DNA of 64,000 nucleotides from an uncultured Bacteroidales bacterium (GTDB lineage Bacteria; Bacteroidota; Bacteroidia; Bacteroidales; WCHB1-69), in contig CAMJPH010000003.1 of NCBI GenBank assembly GCA_946407715.1, positions 9,980 through 73,979 on the forward strand, given 5' to 3'. The translations under genes and the position numbers were made by a program. Below the pieces are notes generated by a model. The model did not search any database and was not told where the DNA came from. It was given only the letters and a program-made list of their open reading frames with translations. This document shows, piece after piece, positions 40,121 through 48,665 of this stretch. Each line of letters starts with the position of its first letter. The first letter of the stretch is position 1.

Positions 40121-42757
40121 AATAGGAGATTTGTATTGTTTGCGTTTTTTAACTGTTTGTTGTTATCATTATTGGTGCCGCAGGGCATGGCGCAGAAGGA
40201 TTATTGGGCAGTGGTTCAGCAGGACTATTTCAACCGCCAAGACATCTCGCAGGAGGTGCGCGACCAGGTCGGAATGTATAACCTGAAGTCTGCGGAGCAG
40301 AGCCGTAGCATCTACCGCTACCTCATGTTTTTGTACGCCTACATGCCGCAGAGCGACCTTGCCGACTACGATTTCGAGTTTTTCGAGCAGCAGGTGAAGG
40401 TTGCAATGGAGGCGCGGAATACTTTCTCATGGGGTAAGACCATCCCCGAAGACATTTTCCGCCATTTCGTGGTCGTTTATCGCGTGAACAATGAGAATTT
40501 GGACACCGCGCGGTCGTATATCTTCCACCAGCTGAAGGATCGCATCAAGAATATGAGCATGTATGACGCGGCTTTGGAGGTGAACCACTGGTGCCACGAA
40601 TACGTCGATTATCAGCCTGCTGATGCAAGGACATCGGCGCCGCTGGCCACACTGAAGACCTCGCACGGGCGTTGCGGTGAGGAGAGTACCCTCACGGTGA
40701 CGGCACTTCGCGCTGTGGGCATCCCCGCCCGCCAGTGCTATACCCCTCGCTGGGCGCACTGCGACGACAACCACGCCTGGGTGGAAGTTTGGGTTGATGG
40801 CAAGTGGTACTTCCTCGGTGCCTGTGAGCCCGCGCCCGCCCTCAACATGGGCTGGTTTGCCGTGCCTGCCACGCGCACGATGATGGTACACACCAACGTC
40901 TTCGGCCGCTACGAAGGTCCTGAGGAGGTGAACAAGAGAACCCCGTATTATTCCTGCATCAATGTGCTCTCCAACTACGCAGATACGGTCACGGCATACG
41001 TCCATGTCTATAATCGTAATCACCACCCGGTGAAAGATGCTTCCGTCTGCTTCAAACTCTACAACTACGCCGAATATTACACTCTTGCGGAGGTGAAAAC
41101 CGATGAGAACGGCTGTGCAAAGCTGAATACGGGTCTCGGCGATCTGATGATTTGGGCAAAAAAGGGCGATGAGTATGCCTATGACAAGATTGATCTGCGC
41201 AAACAGAACCATCTGGTCTTGGAATTGGGCGGAACAGTGCCGAAGGAGTGGATGTCTGAAGGCGTTCTCCTCCAGATGTTTGATATGGTTCCTCCCGTTG
41301 GCAAGCCGTTGGACAACAACGTAAGCGCATCAGCACAACAGGCCTGCAACGAGCGGATGGTCAAAGAGGATAAGATGCGCGAGGCGTATCGTGCCACCTT
41401 CCCGACAAAGGCGCAGACGGACAAATACAAAAACGAATATTTCACCGCTGACGAGTTCTACGACGTGATTCATCGCAGCGAGGGCAACCATGCCGAAATT
41501 GTCAAGTTTCTGCAGAATCATAGCAAAAAAGAAGAAGGCCTTTTCTTGAAAGAATTTGTGAATGCATTGGCGGATAAAGATTTGCGCGATACTAAGGCGG
41601 AGACGTTGGAAAGCCAGCTCGTGACTTACAAGTCTGGCAAGTATCCTGTGGAAGTTTTCATCAAGGGGGTGCTGCCCGCCCGCATTTCCAATGAGTTGAT
41701 CCGCGATTGGCGTCACGACCTGCGTGAGGCGTTTCTCAATATCTTTCCCGGTAATTCCACCTCGACTGTTGACAAGCTGATAGACTGGACAAAACGTCAC
41801 GTCACGGTGGATCCGCTCTGCAACTACTACAACTGCCCGATCAGCCCGATGGGAGTCTTTAAGATCCGTCGCGCCGATGCGCACTCCCGCGACATCTTCT
41901 TCGTTGCCTCATGCCGCAGCCTCTTTGTTCCTTGTTATCTGGATAATGCTTCCAACAAAATTTACGTCTGGCAAAAGGGTGATTGGCAGGAGATTACGTT
42001 TGACGAGACCACTGCCACGCCGAACGAGAAACTGGTCACGCTGACCCTCCACAACCCGAAAGGTTACACGTATTACACCCATTACACGCTGCAACGTTTT
42101 GAAAACGGTGAGTATGTCTCCTACGATTTTGAAGGCGACCCCCGTGTGGAGGCCCGTGACATCGTTCTCAATCTCCCTCCGGGCACCTATTGCCTTTCTT
42201 CCGGCAACCGCTATAGCGATGGTGAAGTGTTGTCGGAACTCTATTTCTTCCCGTTGAAAAAGGATGAGAAACAGTCTATTTCAATACCTGAGTTGGTACC
42301 TCGAGACAACAACTATGGTCATTTGAATTTAAATGTCAATAAATTGAATAACAAATTGTTATTGGATTTGCTTAAAGAATCGGGCAAAGAAAGGATGGTG
42401 CTCTGTCTGGTTGCTCCCGGCACGGAGCCGACTAACCATTTGGCCAAGGAACTCGCTGCGAAGAAAGCCGACTATGAGGCTTGGGGTGGCAAGGTTTTGC
42501 TGGTAGCCAACAATGAGAATTGGAAAGCTGAGAAGAACCAACCAGTCAATGTGGAGGTGGTCTCCGAGAATGTCAGCGAACTCACCGAGAGCGTGCTGGC
42601 GGCCCTGAAGAATGCAGTTCATGACGGTTCTTTATCGCACACTACAGGTGAGCGTCCCGTCTGCCTCATTCTCGACAAGGAGGGCAACATCCTGTTCGTC
42701 TCCGAAGGGTATCATATCGGGTTGGGGGATTTGTTGTTGGATGGGGTAGTGAAATGA
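40118..42757 (+). CDS. Secreted transglutaminase-like protein
   Basis: 879 residues, exported by a signal peptide (MNRRFVLFAFFNCLLLSLLVPQGMA). A transglutaminase-like papain-fold core lies at about 150-265: GRCGEES with Cys186, then DDNHAWVEVWVDGKW with His and a following Asp-bearing segment. A carboxypeptidase-like or FN3-like region follows (VTAYVHVYNRNHHPVKDASVCFKLYNYAEYYTLAEVKTDENG, about 285-340). A second helical and beta-rich half ends in a thioredoxin-like looking stretch (MVLCLVAPGT, VCLILDKEGNILFVSEGYHIG). Such proteins are usually peptidases or protein-folding factors rather than cross-linkers. Substrate is unknown. Confidence 0.8.
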   Translation: MNRRFVLFAFFNCLLLSLLVPQGMAQKDYWAVVQQDYFNRQDISQEVRDQVGMYNLKSAEQSRSIYRYLMFLYAYMPQSDLADYDFEFFEQQVKVAMEARNTFSWGKTIPEDIFRHFVVVYRVNNENLDTARSYIFHQLKDRIKNMSMYDAALEVNHWCHEYVDYQPADARTSAPLATLKTSHGRCGEESTLTVTALRAVGIPARQCYTPRWAHCDDNHAWVEVWVDGKWYFLGACEPAPALNMGWFAVPATRTMMVHTNVFGRYEGPEEVNKRTPYYSCINVLSNYADTVTAYVHVYNRNHHPVKDASVCFKLYNYAEYYTLAEVKTDENGCAKLNTGLGDLMIWAKKGDEYAYDKIDLRKQNHLVLELGGTVPKEWMSEGVLLQMFDMVPPVGKPLDNNVSASAQQACNERMVKEDKMREAYRATFPTKAQTDKYKNEYFTADEFYDVIHRSEGNHAEIVKFLQNHSKKEEGLFLKEFVNALADKDLRDTKAETLESQLVTYKSGKYPVEVFIKGVLPARISNELIRDWRHDLREAFLNIFPGNSTSTVDKLIDWTKRHVTVDPLCNYYNCPISPMGVFKIRRADAHSRDIFFVASCRSLFVPCYLDNASNKIYVWQKGDWQEITFDETTATPNEKLVTLTLHNPKGYTYYTHYTLQRFENGEYVSYDFEGDPRVEARDIVLNLPPGTYCLSSGNRYSDGEVLSELYFFPLKKDEKQSISIPELVPRDNNYGHLNLNVNKLNNKLLLDLLKESGKERMVLCLVAPGTEPTNHLAKELAAKKADYEAWGGKVLLVANNENWKAEKNQPVNVEVVSENVSELTESVLAALKNAVHDGSLSHTTGERPVCLILDKEGNILFVSEGYHIGLGDLLLDGVVK

Positions 42758-42812
42758 TAAGGAGATTAGGTGATACGAGAATTGGGTTGTATGAGAACAG
42801 GTGGATTTTTGG
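42755..42812. repeat. Weak heptad array after the transglutaminase gene
   Basis: From the stop TGA: gataagg, agattag, gtgatac, gagaatt, gggttgt, atgagaa. The words resemble those at 625-660, but the register is loose. Confidence 0.4.
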
Positions 42813-42836
42813 GGTTGTAAGTCTCAAAGGATTTTG

Positions 42837-42844
42837 TATCTTTG
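42837..42844 (+). promoter_or_regulatory. -7 promoter element for the DPP4 gene
   Basis: TATCTTTG, 20 bases before the ATG at 42864; TTTG at 42818 is a candidate -33 with a short spacer. Confidence 0.65.
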
Positions 42845-42863
42845 CACTCTTAAATTTTCGCTT

Positions 42864-45053
42864 ATGAAAAAACATTTTTTATTTGCTCTTATTCTTGTAT
42901 TATCAGTGTTTTGCGGTTTTTCACAGTCAAAGAAAATCACCGTTGAAGAGATTTGGGACAACTTCTCATTTTACCCGCGTGGGGTGGCTGGCTATACCGC
43001 TATGCCCGTGAGCGATGATTACACTGTTATCAAACGCGCCGGAATTGAGCGGCATCATTTCAGCGACGGTTCTGTTGTTGGTATTATTTTGTCGCATAGT
43101 GATTTAAGTGCTGCATCCAAAGAAAGACTTTCTGTGGCGGGCATCAGTGAATACGCTTTCTCGGCAGATGAGAAGAAGATTATGCTTGCCTTCGACCAAG
43201 AGAGCATCTATAGACGTTCTTCTTTGTCTCATTACTATGTCTATGATATTGACGGAAAGAAGCTGACGCCGATTTCTGACACTGCGCACCTGCTCCGTTT
43301 CGCGGAACTCTCTAAAGATGGCACCAAAGTGGTCTTCGCCCGCGATTGCGACCTTTACTATCAGGATCTGAACACGGGTAGGGTGGTGCAGATAACCCGC
43401 GACGGCAAGCCCAACCACATCCTGAATGGTTTTGCGGACTGGGTCTATGAGGAGGAACTTGACATGTCGCAGGCCGCCTCCTGGTCGCCCGATGGGACCA
43501 AGATTGCCTACCTCCGCTTCGATGAGAGCCGTGTGAAAGAATACACCATCCCGATGTACGACGAGCTCTATCCTACGGATTTCAAGTACAAATACCCGAA
43601 GGCCGGAGAGGACAATTCCCTCGTGGAGGTTCACATCTACGACCTCGCTACGGGCACCGACACTCGTCTGGACCTTGGAGACAATAGCAACTGTTACTTC
43701 CCGCGTGTCTATTGGCTGCCCAATAGTCGCGATGCCATCGTGCTGAAGCTCAACCGCCATCAGAACCAACTTGACTTCGTCCGGTACAACACCGTAACAA
43801 AAGTGCAAGATGTTGTTTATCAGGATGTCAACGAGAAATGGTTGGATGTGACCGACAACTACTATTTCCTTCAAGATAACAACTCCATGATTGTCACATC
43901 CGAGCGCAACGGTTTTAACCATATCTACAAAGTAACTTTTGGTGGCGAAATTAAACAGCTGACCAATGGACAATGGGAAGTAAATGAAATTCAATATGTT
44001 AATGAATCCAAGAAGTTGATTTATTACCTCTCCAACGAGTCGGGTGTGTTGAACCGCGACCTTTACGTCATCAATTTCGACAGTAAAAAGACACAGAAAA
44101 AGTTGTTGACTGCGGGCAACGGTTGGGCGAGCACGGAATTCTGTCCCAACGGCAACTACTACCGCTTGCAATATTCCGATCTGAATACACTTCCGAAATA
44201 TACCATCAACGATAGGACAGGCCAGGAGTTGCGTGTGTTGAACGACAACCAGAACGTGAAGAACACGATGGATGAATATGGTTTCGTGAAACGTGAGATC
44301 ATCAGCTTCACCACCGCTGACGGCGTGACGCTGTACGGCTGGATGATGAAGCCGGCGAATTTCGATCCATCCAAGAAATATCCGGTGATGATGAATTGCT
44401 ACGGTGGTCCTGGTTCGCAGCAGGTGATGAACGCCTACAGCAGTGCCATGGACCTCGCCTTCTATCAGATGCTGGCGCAGCACGGCTACATCAGCGTCTG
44501 TTTCGATGGTCGCGGCACGGCCACCCGTGGCGATGCCTTCAAGAAGGTGATCTATCAGCAGATGGGCAAGTACGAGGCCATCGACCAGATTGCTGCGGCT
44601 AACTGGCTCAAGAAACAGTCATACGTGGATGGCGACCGTATCGGCATCTGGGGCTGGAGCTTCGGCGGCTATCTCTCCGCATTGTCGATGTTCCGTGGTG
44701 ACGGTGCCTTCAAGATGGCCATCTCGGTCGCTCCAGTGACCAACTGGCGTTACTACGACAACATCTACACCGAGCGGTTCATGCGCACCCCGCAGGAGAA
44801 CCCCGACGGCTATGACCTCAACTCCCCAACGACCTACGCTAAGAACCTAAAAGGCAAGTATTTGCTGATCCATGGTACCGCCGACGACAACGTCCACTTC
44901 CAGAACGCCATGGAGTTGGTGAAGGGTCTGAACGCGGCCGGCATCGACTACGACCAGTTCTTCTTCCCCAACAAGAATCACTTCATCATGGGCGGGAACA
45001 CGAGGACGTATTTGTATAACAAGTTGGCGAAGTATATTCTTGAGAATTTATAG
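42864..45053 (+). CDS. Dipeptidyl peptidase IV (S9B)
   Basis: Removes N-terminal dipeptides, typically Xaa-Pro, from peptides in the periplasm. 729 residues from ATG 42864 (MKKHFLFALILVLSVFCGFSQ, signal peptide). The longer upstream frame starts before the promoter and is rejected. An eight-bladed propeller region (about 60-480) with DWVYEEEL carries the double-Glu motif that binds the substrate N-terminus. The hydrolase domain has nucleophile Ser599 in GWSFGGY, Asp in HGTADDNVHFQN and His in PNKNHFIMGG. The stop codon lies within a 28-bp palindromic repeat. Confidence 0.93.
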   Translation: MKKHFLFALILVLSVFCGFSQSKKITVEEIWDNFSFYPRGVAGYTAMPVSDDYTVIKRAGIERHHFSDGSVVGIILSHSDLSAASKERLSVAGISEYAFSADEKKIMLAFDQESIYRRSSLSHYYVYDIDGKKLTPISDTAHLLRFAELSKDGTKVVFARDCDLYYQDLNTGRVVQITRDGKPNHILNGFADWVYEEELDMSQAASWSPDGTKIAYLRFDESRVKEYTIPMYDELYPTDFKYKYPKAGEDNSLVEVHIYDLATGTDTRLDLGDNSNCYFPRVYWLPNSRDAIVLKLNRHQNQLDFVRYNTVTKVQDVVYQDVNEKWLDVTDNYYFLQDNNSMIVTSERNGFNHIYKVTFGGEIKQLTNGQWEVNEIQYVNESKKLIYYLSNESGVLNRDLYVINFDSKKTQKKLLTAGNGWASTEFCPNGNYYRLQYSDLNTLPKYTINDRTGQELRVLNDNQNVKNTMDEYGFVKREIISFTTADGVTLYGWMMKPANFDPSKKYPVMMNCYGGPGSQQVMNAYSSAMDLAFYQMLAQHGYISVCFDGRGTATRGDAFKKVIYQQMGKYEAIDQIAAANWLKKQSYVDGDRIGIWGWSFGGYLSALSMFRGDGAFKMAISVAPVTNWRYYDNIYTERFMRTPQENPDGYDLNSPTTYAKNLKGKYLLIHGTADDNVHFQNAMELVKGLNAAGIDYDQFFFPNKNHFIMGGNTRTYLYNKLAKYILENL

Positions 45054-45077
45054 AAACGCAAAATTTTGTTTGGCTAC
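45050..45077. repeat. 28-bp palindromic element, copy 1 (right arm decayed)
   Basis: Starts ATAGAAACG, has the core CAAAATTTTG and ends TTTGGCTAC; compare GTAGAGACG, core, CGTCTCTAC in the perfect copies. It contains the stop TAG of the DPP4 gene. Confidence 0.65.
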
Positions 45078-45108
45078 TAATTACAGATCACTAATCACTG
45101 TTCACTGA
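45074..45108. repeat. Heptad array after the DPP4 gene, TCACTAA word
   Basis: Five units in register: ctactaa, ttacaga, tcactaa, tcactgt, tcactga. It overlaps the end of palindrome copy 1 and stops eight bases before the next ATG. Confidence 0.7.
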
Positions 45109-45116
45109 AAAAACCA

Positions 45117-46172
45117 ATGGAAAAACGTTTTTGGAACGAATATCAGAAAGAAATTGCCGACGATCACTTCTTTTATGAAAGAAGTTGCATCCGGCAGACC
45201 TTTTTCCCTGGCTCGGAGGCCGCTTTCCTGAACATTATGCGCAATGACCTCGGGAAGGATGTCTATGACTCCTCACACCAGCACACATGTACGGGCATCG
45301 GCTATCATGCGGATGTTGTGCCGTTCGAGACGACTATGACTATCGTGGCGCGGCTTTTCTCACTTATGACTGAGCGCGGCTACAAGAACTATGTGCCTTC
45401 GTGTGTCACTTCCTTTGGCGTGATGACTGAAATCATGGAGAAATGGAATGAGGACCCGAAGCTTTTGGAGATGGCGCGGGAGTATCTGCACAAAGCCACA
45501 GGTCGCACGTTCGAGATTCCAGAGAACATCGCCCACCCGTCGGATTTAATCTACAAGTTCCGCTTCGATTTGAAGGAGAAGATGAAATACCAGCTGATTA
45601 ACCGCTTTACTGGTAAGCCGTTGCGTGGTGTGGAGCACATCGGTTGCCATTACGCCAAGATTTTTCCAAAGCACGGTGTCGGCAACGCGGAGTTTCCGTA
45701 TGTGCTGGCTGGCATGATTGAGGCGTGGGGCGGCGAGGTGGTTGATTACCCTGAACGCCGTCACTGCTGCGGTTTCGGCTTCCGCCAGTACCTCGTGCAG
45801 GAGAACCGCGGTTACTCCATTGCCAACTCCAAGAAGAAATTCGAGTCAATGGAGCCCTACGAGCCCGATTTCATCGTGGCCAACTGTCCAGGATGCACTA
45901 TGTTCCTCGACAAGTGGCAATATACCATCGCCGAGATGGAACACAAAACTTACGATAAGGAAGGTTATGGTATTCCCGTGCTGAGTTACGAAGAGTTAGC
46001 CGGTCTGCTTCTCGGTTACGATCCGTGGGTGCTTGGACTGCAGATGCACCAGGTCCAGTGTGAACGCCTCCTCGACAAGATCGGCATCGCCTACAACCCC
46101 GACGACAAATACCGCGGCGCCTCCGGCAAGATTCTCCGCGCTCCCGAGAAACCCGAAGTGCTGAAGGTGTGA
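45117..46172 (+). CDS. HdrB-like protein with two CCG domains
   Basis: Redox protein related to heterodisulfide reductase subunit B. 351 residues. The first Cys-rich domain has CTGIGYHADVVPFE and PSCVTSFGV; the second has HIGCHYAKIFPKHG, ERRHCCGFGF and VANCPGCTMFLDKWQ, giving the CX(n)CCGX(n)CXXC pattern that binds a non-cubane 4Fe-4S cluster. No ferredoxin domain (HdrC) is fused. An HdrA-like flavoprotein follows 238 bases downstream, separated by repeats. Methanogen-type coenzymes are not expected here; quinone-linked or ferredoxin-linked electron transfer is a guess. Confidence 0.83.
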   Translation: MEKRFWNEYQKEIADDHFFYERSCIRQTFFPGSEAAFLNIMRNDLGKDVYDSSHQHTCTGIGYHADVVPFETTMTIVARLFSLMTERGYKNYVPSCVTSFGVMTEIMEKWNEDPKLLEMAREYLHKATGRTFEIPENIAHPSDLIYKFRFDLKEKMKYQLINRFTGKPLRGVEHIGCHYAKIFPKHGVGNAEFPYVLAGMIEAWGGEVVDYPERRHCCGFGFRQYLVQENRGYSIANSKKKFESMEPYEPDFIVANCPGCTMFLDKWQYTIAEMEHKTYDKEGYGIPVLSYEELAGLLLGYDPWVLGLQMHQVQCERLLDKIGIAYNPDDKYRGASGKILRAPEKPEVLKV

Positions 46173-46173
46173 C

Positions 46174-46215
46174 GAATTAGCAGTTAGTAGTTAGCAGTTA
46201 GCAGTTAGTAGTTGA
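46174..46215. repeat. Heptad array after the HdrB-like gene, GTTAGCA word
   Basis: Units gttagta, gttagca, gttagca, gttagta, gttgaaa (from 46183), starting just past the stop. The same words in the same order end the array at 49891, including GTTGAAACG. Confidence 0.75.
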
Positions 46216-46242
46216 AACGAAACCGCCCCATATTATTAACTA

Positions 46243-46318
46243 CTTCCTTGAGCGGCCCCGGAGGGGCAAGACGCGCGAAGCGCTAATAACTCCACACAAG
46301 CGGAGCGCAGTGTGGGGG
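46243..46318. repeat. GC-rich dispersed repeat, copy 2
   Basis: 76 bases nearly identical to the reverse complement of 8475-8549, from CTTCCTTGAGC to GTGTGGGG. Key shared text: CCCCGGAGGGGCAAG, ACGCGCGAAGCGCTAATAA. Confidence 0.85.
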
Positions 46319-46387
46319 CTTGAGCAGCCTCGGAGGGGCAAGAGCTCGGTAGCAAATAACCCCACATAAGCAAAACGCAGTGTGGGG
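46319..46387. repeat. GC-rich dispersed repeat, copy 3 (diverged tandem neighbour)
   Basis: A second copy head-to-tail with copy 2: CTTGAGCAGCCTCGGAGGGG at the start and GTGTGGGG at the end, with changes in the middle (GCTCGGTAGCAAATAA). Confidence 0.75.
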
Positions 46388-46410
46388 CCATCAAAAAAAA
46401 ACGAACGAAT

Positions 46411-47406
46411 ATGAATAATATCGCAATCATAGGCGCCGGCCCGGCCGGCATAGAGGCCGCCTCCGTGCTGGCCAAACAACATCAGGTGACCCTCTTCGAG
46501 AAAGAGGAAAAACCGCTGTGCAATATCCGTGACAAGGCCTTCCTGTTCCCGGACTTCAGCTCCGCGGACGAGCTGGCTGACAAACTGGAAGCCAAGCTCT
46601 CGCACGAGAACATCACTCTCAAGGCAAACTGCGCCGTGACTGCCATGAACCGCACTGGCGAACAGTGGACGCTGACCACCGCCGACGGAGAGACAGCGAC
46701 TTTCGACAAAGTGCTGTTGGCCACGGGTTACAGAGTCTTCGATGCGCATCAGAAAGAGGAACTCGGCTACGGCATTTACAAAGGTGTGATCACTTCCATT
46801 GAGATGGAGAAGATGATCAAGGAAAACCAGATCCGCAACAATATGGACGAGGTGCCGAAACAGATTGTCTTCCTGCAGTGCGTGGGCTCCCGCGATGAAA
46901 AGTCGGGCAACAATTACTGCTCGAAAGTCTGTTGCGTGACTGCTGTGAAGCAGGCTATTGAGATTAAGAAACAGCATCCCGAGACGGAGGTCTATGTCTT
47001 TTACATGGACTTGCGCATGTGGGGACAGGGTTTCGAGGAGATGTACCGCGAGGCACAGGAGAAATACGGCGTGAACTTCGTGCGCGGCCGAATCTCCGAG
47101 GCAGCCTCCACTTTCGACAACCGCGTGCAGATCAAGGCCGAGGACACCCTCATGGGCAACCCGATGACGATGAATGCCGATCTTCTGGTGCTGATGGTGG
47201 GCATGTGCGCTTCCGAAGGTACCGCCACGCTGTCCAAATGCGCCGGCATCGACGGCCTCTACCGTTTCGCGCAGAGCCGTTCGCCGCACATCGAAGACAA
47301 CCTCACCTCCCAACCCGGATTGTATGTCGCCGGTTCCTGCAAACGCCCGATGTGCATAGAGGACACAATCCAGGACGCCCGCGCCGCCGCGCTGGAAATA
47401 ATTTAA
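46411..47406 (+). CDS. HdrA-like FAD-dependent oxidoreductase
   Basis: Flavoprotein partner of the HdrB-like protein. 331 residues, much shorter than full HdrA (about 650), lacking the ferredoxin-like inserts. The dinucleotide motif IAIIGAGPAGIEAASVLAKQ lies at 4-23, LLATGYRVFDA near 108, and the HdrA hallmark CVGSRDEKSGNNYCSKVCCV with four Cys near 152. A second FAD segment GLYVAGSCKRPMCIEDTIQDA closes the protein. The residue order matches compact HdrA-type proteins of anaerobes. No hdrC or other electron-transfer gene follows; the next gene is an esterase. Confidence 0.83.
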   Translation: MNNIAIIGAGPAGIEAASVLAKQHQVTLFEKEEKPLCNIRDKAFLFPDFSSADELADKLEAKLSHENITLKANCAVTAMNRTGEQWTLTTADGETATFDKVLLATGYRVFDAHQKEELGYGIYKGVITSIEMEKMIKENQIRNNMDEVPKQIVFLQCVGSRDEKSGNNYCSKVCCVTAVKQAIEIKKQHPETEVYVFYMDLRMWGQGFEEMYREAQEKYGVNFVRGRISEAASTFDNRVQIKAEDTLMGNPMTMNADLLVLMVGMCASEGTATLSKCAGIDGLYRFAQSRSPHIEDNLTSQPGLYVAGSCKRPMCIEDTIQDARAAALEII

Positions 47407-47490
47407 GACTTAAGACTTGAGACTTGAGACTTGAGACTTAGGACGTGTCGATACCTCCCAAAGTCTTAAGTCTCACGTCTTAAGTCTAAA
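47404..47490. repeat. Heptad array starting at the HdrA-like stop codon, TGAGACT word
   Basis: The stop TAA opens the first unit: taagact, taagact, tgagact three times, taggacg (47404-47445). After a spacer AAGTCTTAAGTC and CACGTCTTAAGTC (47461-47487) form the inverted arm, making a long imperfect hairpin. Confidence 0.8.
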
Positions 47491-47501
47491 AATATGTTGA
47501 T

Positions 47502-48632
47502 ATGAAAAAACTACTAACAATAATCCTATTTGTTGCCGCAAACCTCTGCTTGACCGCCCAGACCAACTACACTTTCATCTCCCATCACAATGTGGTGAAG
47601 GACGCTTACAATTTTTGGGTTTCGGTGCCGGACACTTACGAAGAACAGAAGGGAGAGATTCCAGTGGTATTGTTTCTGCATGGTGCAAGTCTGTGTGGCA
47701 ATGACCTGAACCGTGTGAGAAAATACGGTTGTTTGGATGCCATTAGCATGGGTCGTGACATCAATGCCATCATCATCGCCCCGCAGAATCCCGGCGGTGC
47801 GTGGAATTCCATGAAAGTACTGAACATTCTGAACTGGGTGACGAATCAATATGCGGTGGATACAAATCGTATCTACTTGATAGGTATGAGCTTGGGCGGC
47901 TTTGGAACGATTGAGTTCCTGGCAAACCACGGTGAGAAGATCGCTGCTTCGATGGAATTATGTGGCGGCACTATTCGTAAAGACCTTTGCAAGCTGAATC
48001 AGGTACCGTTATGGATCATCCATGGTACTGCCGACAAGGCCGTGCCCGTTTCCCGCGCAACGGAAATCCAGGAGGCCATGAGAAAGTGCGGCAGCACCGA
48101 CCTTTTGCGGCTCGACAAGTGGGCGGGAGTCAACCACGGCGCGTTGGCCCGCTTGTTTTACTTGAAAGAAACCTACGACTGGCTGTTCTCTCACTCCAAG
48201 GCCGACAACCCGCGCCAAGTCAACAAGGACATAAAGCTGAAGAGCAGCGACATGGCGGACGCTTACAAAGACATCAATCGCGGTTCCAATGTCATTACGG
48301 TGCAGAAATATAATCGTAGGCAGCAAGACACCAACGATATGCGCCGGACTGACGATGGCGATGACGACGAGGTGGTCTCCAACAAGGGTGCAGAGCAGTC
48401 TGACGTGAAATCGGAGGCACCGGCCAATAACAAAGCAGTCGAGAAACCGGCCCATCAGTCCCAACCCGCCACAAAACCACAATCCGCCGCGAAGTACCAC
48501 ACGGTCAAGCAGGGCGACACACTCTACGCCATTGCCAAGAAGTACCATACCACGGTCGATAAGATCTGTAAATTGAACAAGATCAAGGAGACGACGATAT
48601 TGCAAATCGGCCGTAAACTCCGCGTGAAGTAA
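47502..48632 (+). CDS. Secreted esterase/phospholipase-like hydrolase with C-terminal LysM
   Basis: 376 residues. The signal peptide (MKKLLTIILFVAANLCLTAQ) leads to an alpha/beta hydrolase of the PHB-depolymerase/feruloyl-esterase type: VVLFLHGASLCGNDL near 55, nucleophile Ser in LIGMSLGGFG near 129, Asp in HGTADKAVPV near 176, and the His of NHGALARL near 214. A low-complexity Lys/Gln/Pro-rich linker follows (about 250-325), then one LysM domain (YHTVKQGDTLYAIAKKYHTT, near 330) that binds peptidoglycan. The combination suggests a cell-wall-tethered esterase in the periplasm. Substrate is not evident. Confidence 0.82.
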   Translation: MKKLLTIILFVAANLCLTAQTNYTFISHHNVVKDAYNFWVSVPDTYEEQKGEIPVVLFLHGASLCGNDLNRVRKYGCLDAISMGRDINAIIIAPQNPGGAWNSMKVLNILNWVTNQYAVDTNRIYLIGMSLGGFGTIEFLANHGEKIAASMELCGGTIRKDLCKLNQVPLWIIHGTADKAVPVSRATEIQEAMRKCGSTDLLRLDKWAGVNHGALARLFYLKETYDWLFSHSKADNPRQVNKDIKLKSSDMADAYKDINRGSNVITVQKYNRRQQDTNDMRRTDDGDDDEVVSNKGAEQSDVKSEAPANNKAVEKPAHQSQPATKPQSAAKYHTVKQGDTLYAIAKKYHTTVDKICKLNKIKETTILQIGRKLRVK

Positions 48633-48664
48633 CCTTCTAACCTCCTAACCATTTAACCTTTATA
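48630..48664. repeat. Heptad array starting at the esterase stop codon, TAACCTT word
   Basis: Units taacctt, ctaacct, cctaacc, atttaac, ctttata; the stop TAA begins the first. It fills the gap to the sigma-54 activator gene. Confidence 0.6.
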
Positions 48665-48665
48665 C

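Noticed and set aside
42801..42863. N-terminal extension of the DPP4 gene
   Set aside because: The extra codons include the -7 promoter element at 42837; the signal peptide starts properly at 42864.
46240..47313. 357-codon minus-strand frame opposite the HdrA-like gene
   Set aside because: It shadows a well-supported gene, and its end is translated dispersed repeat.
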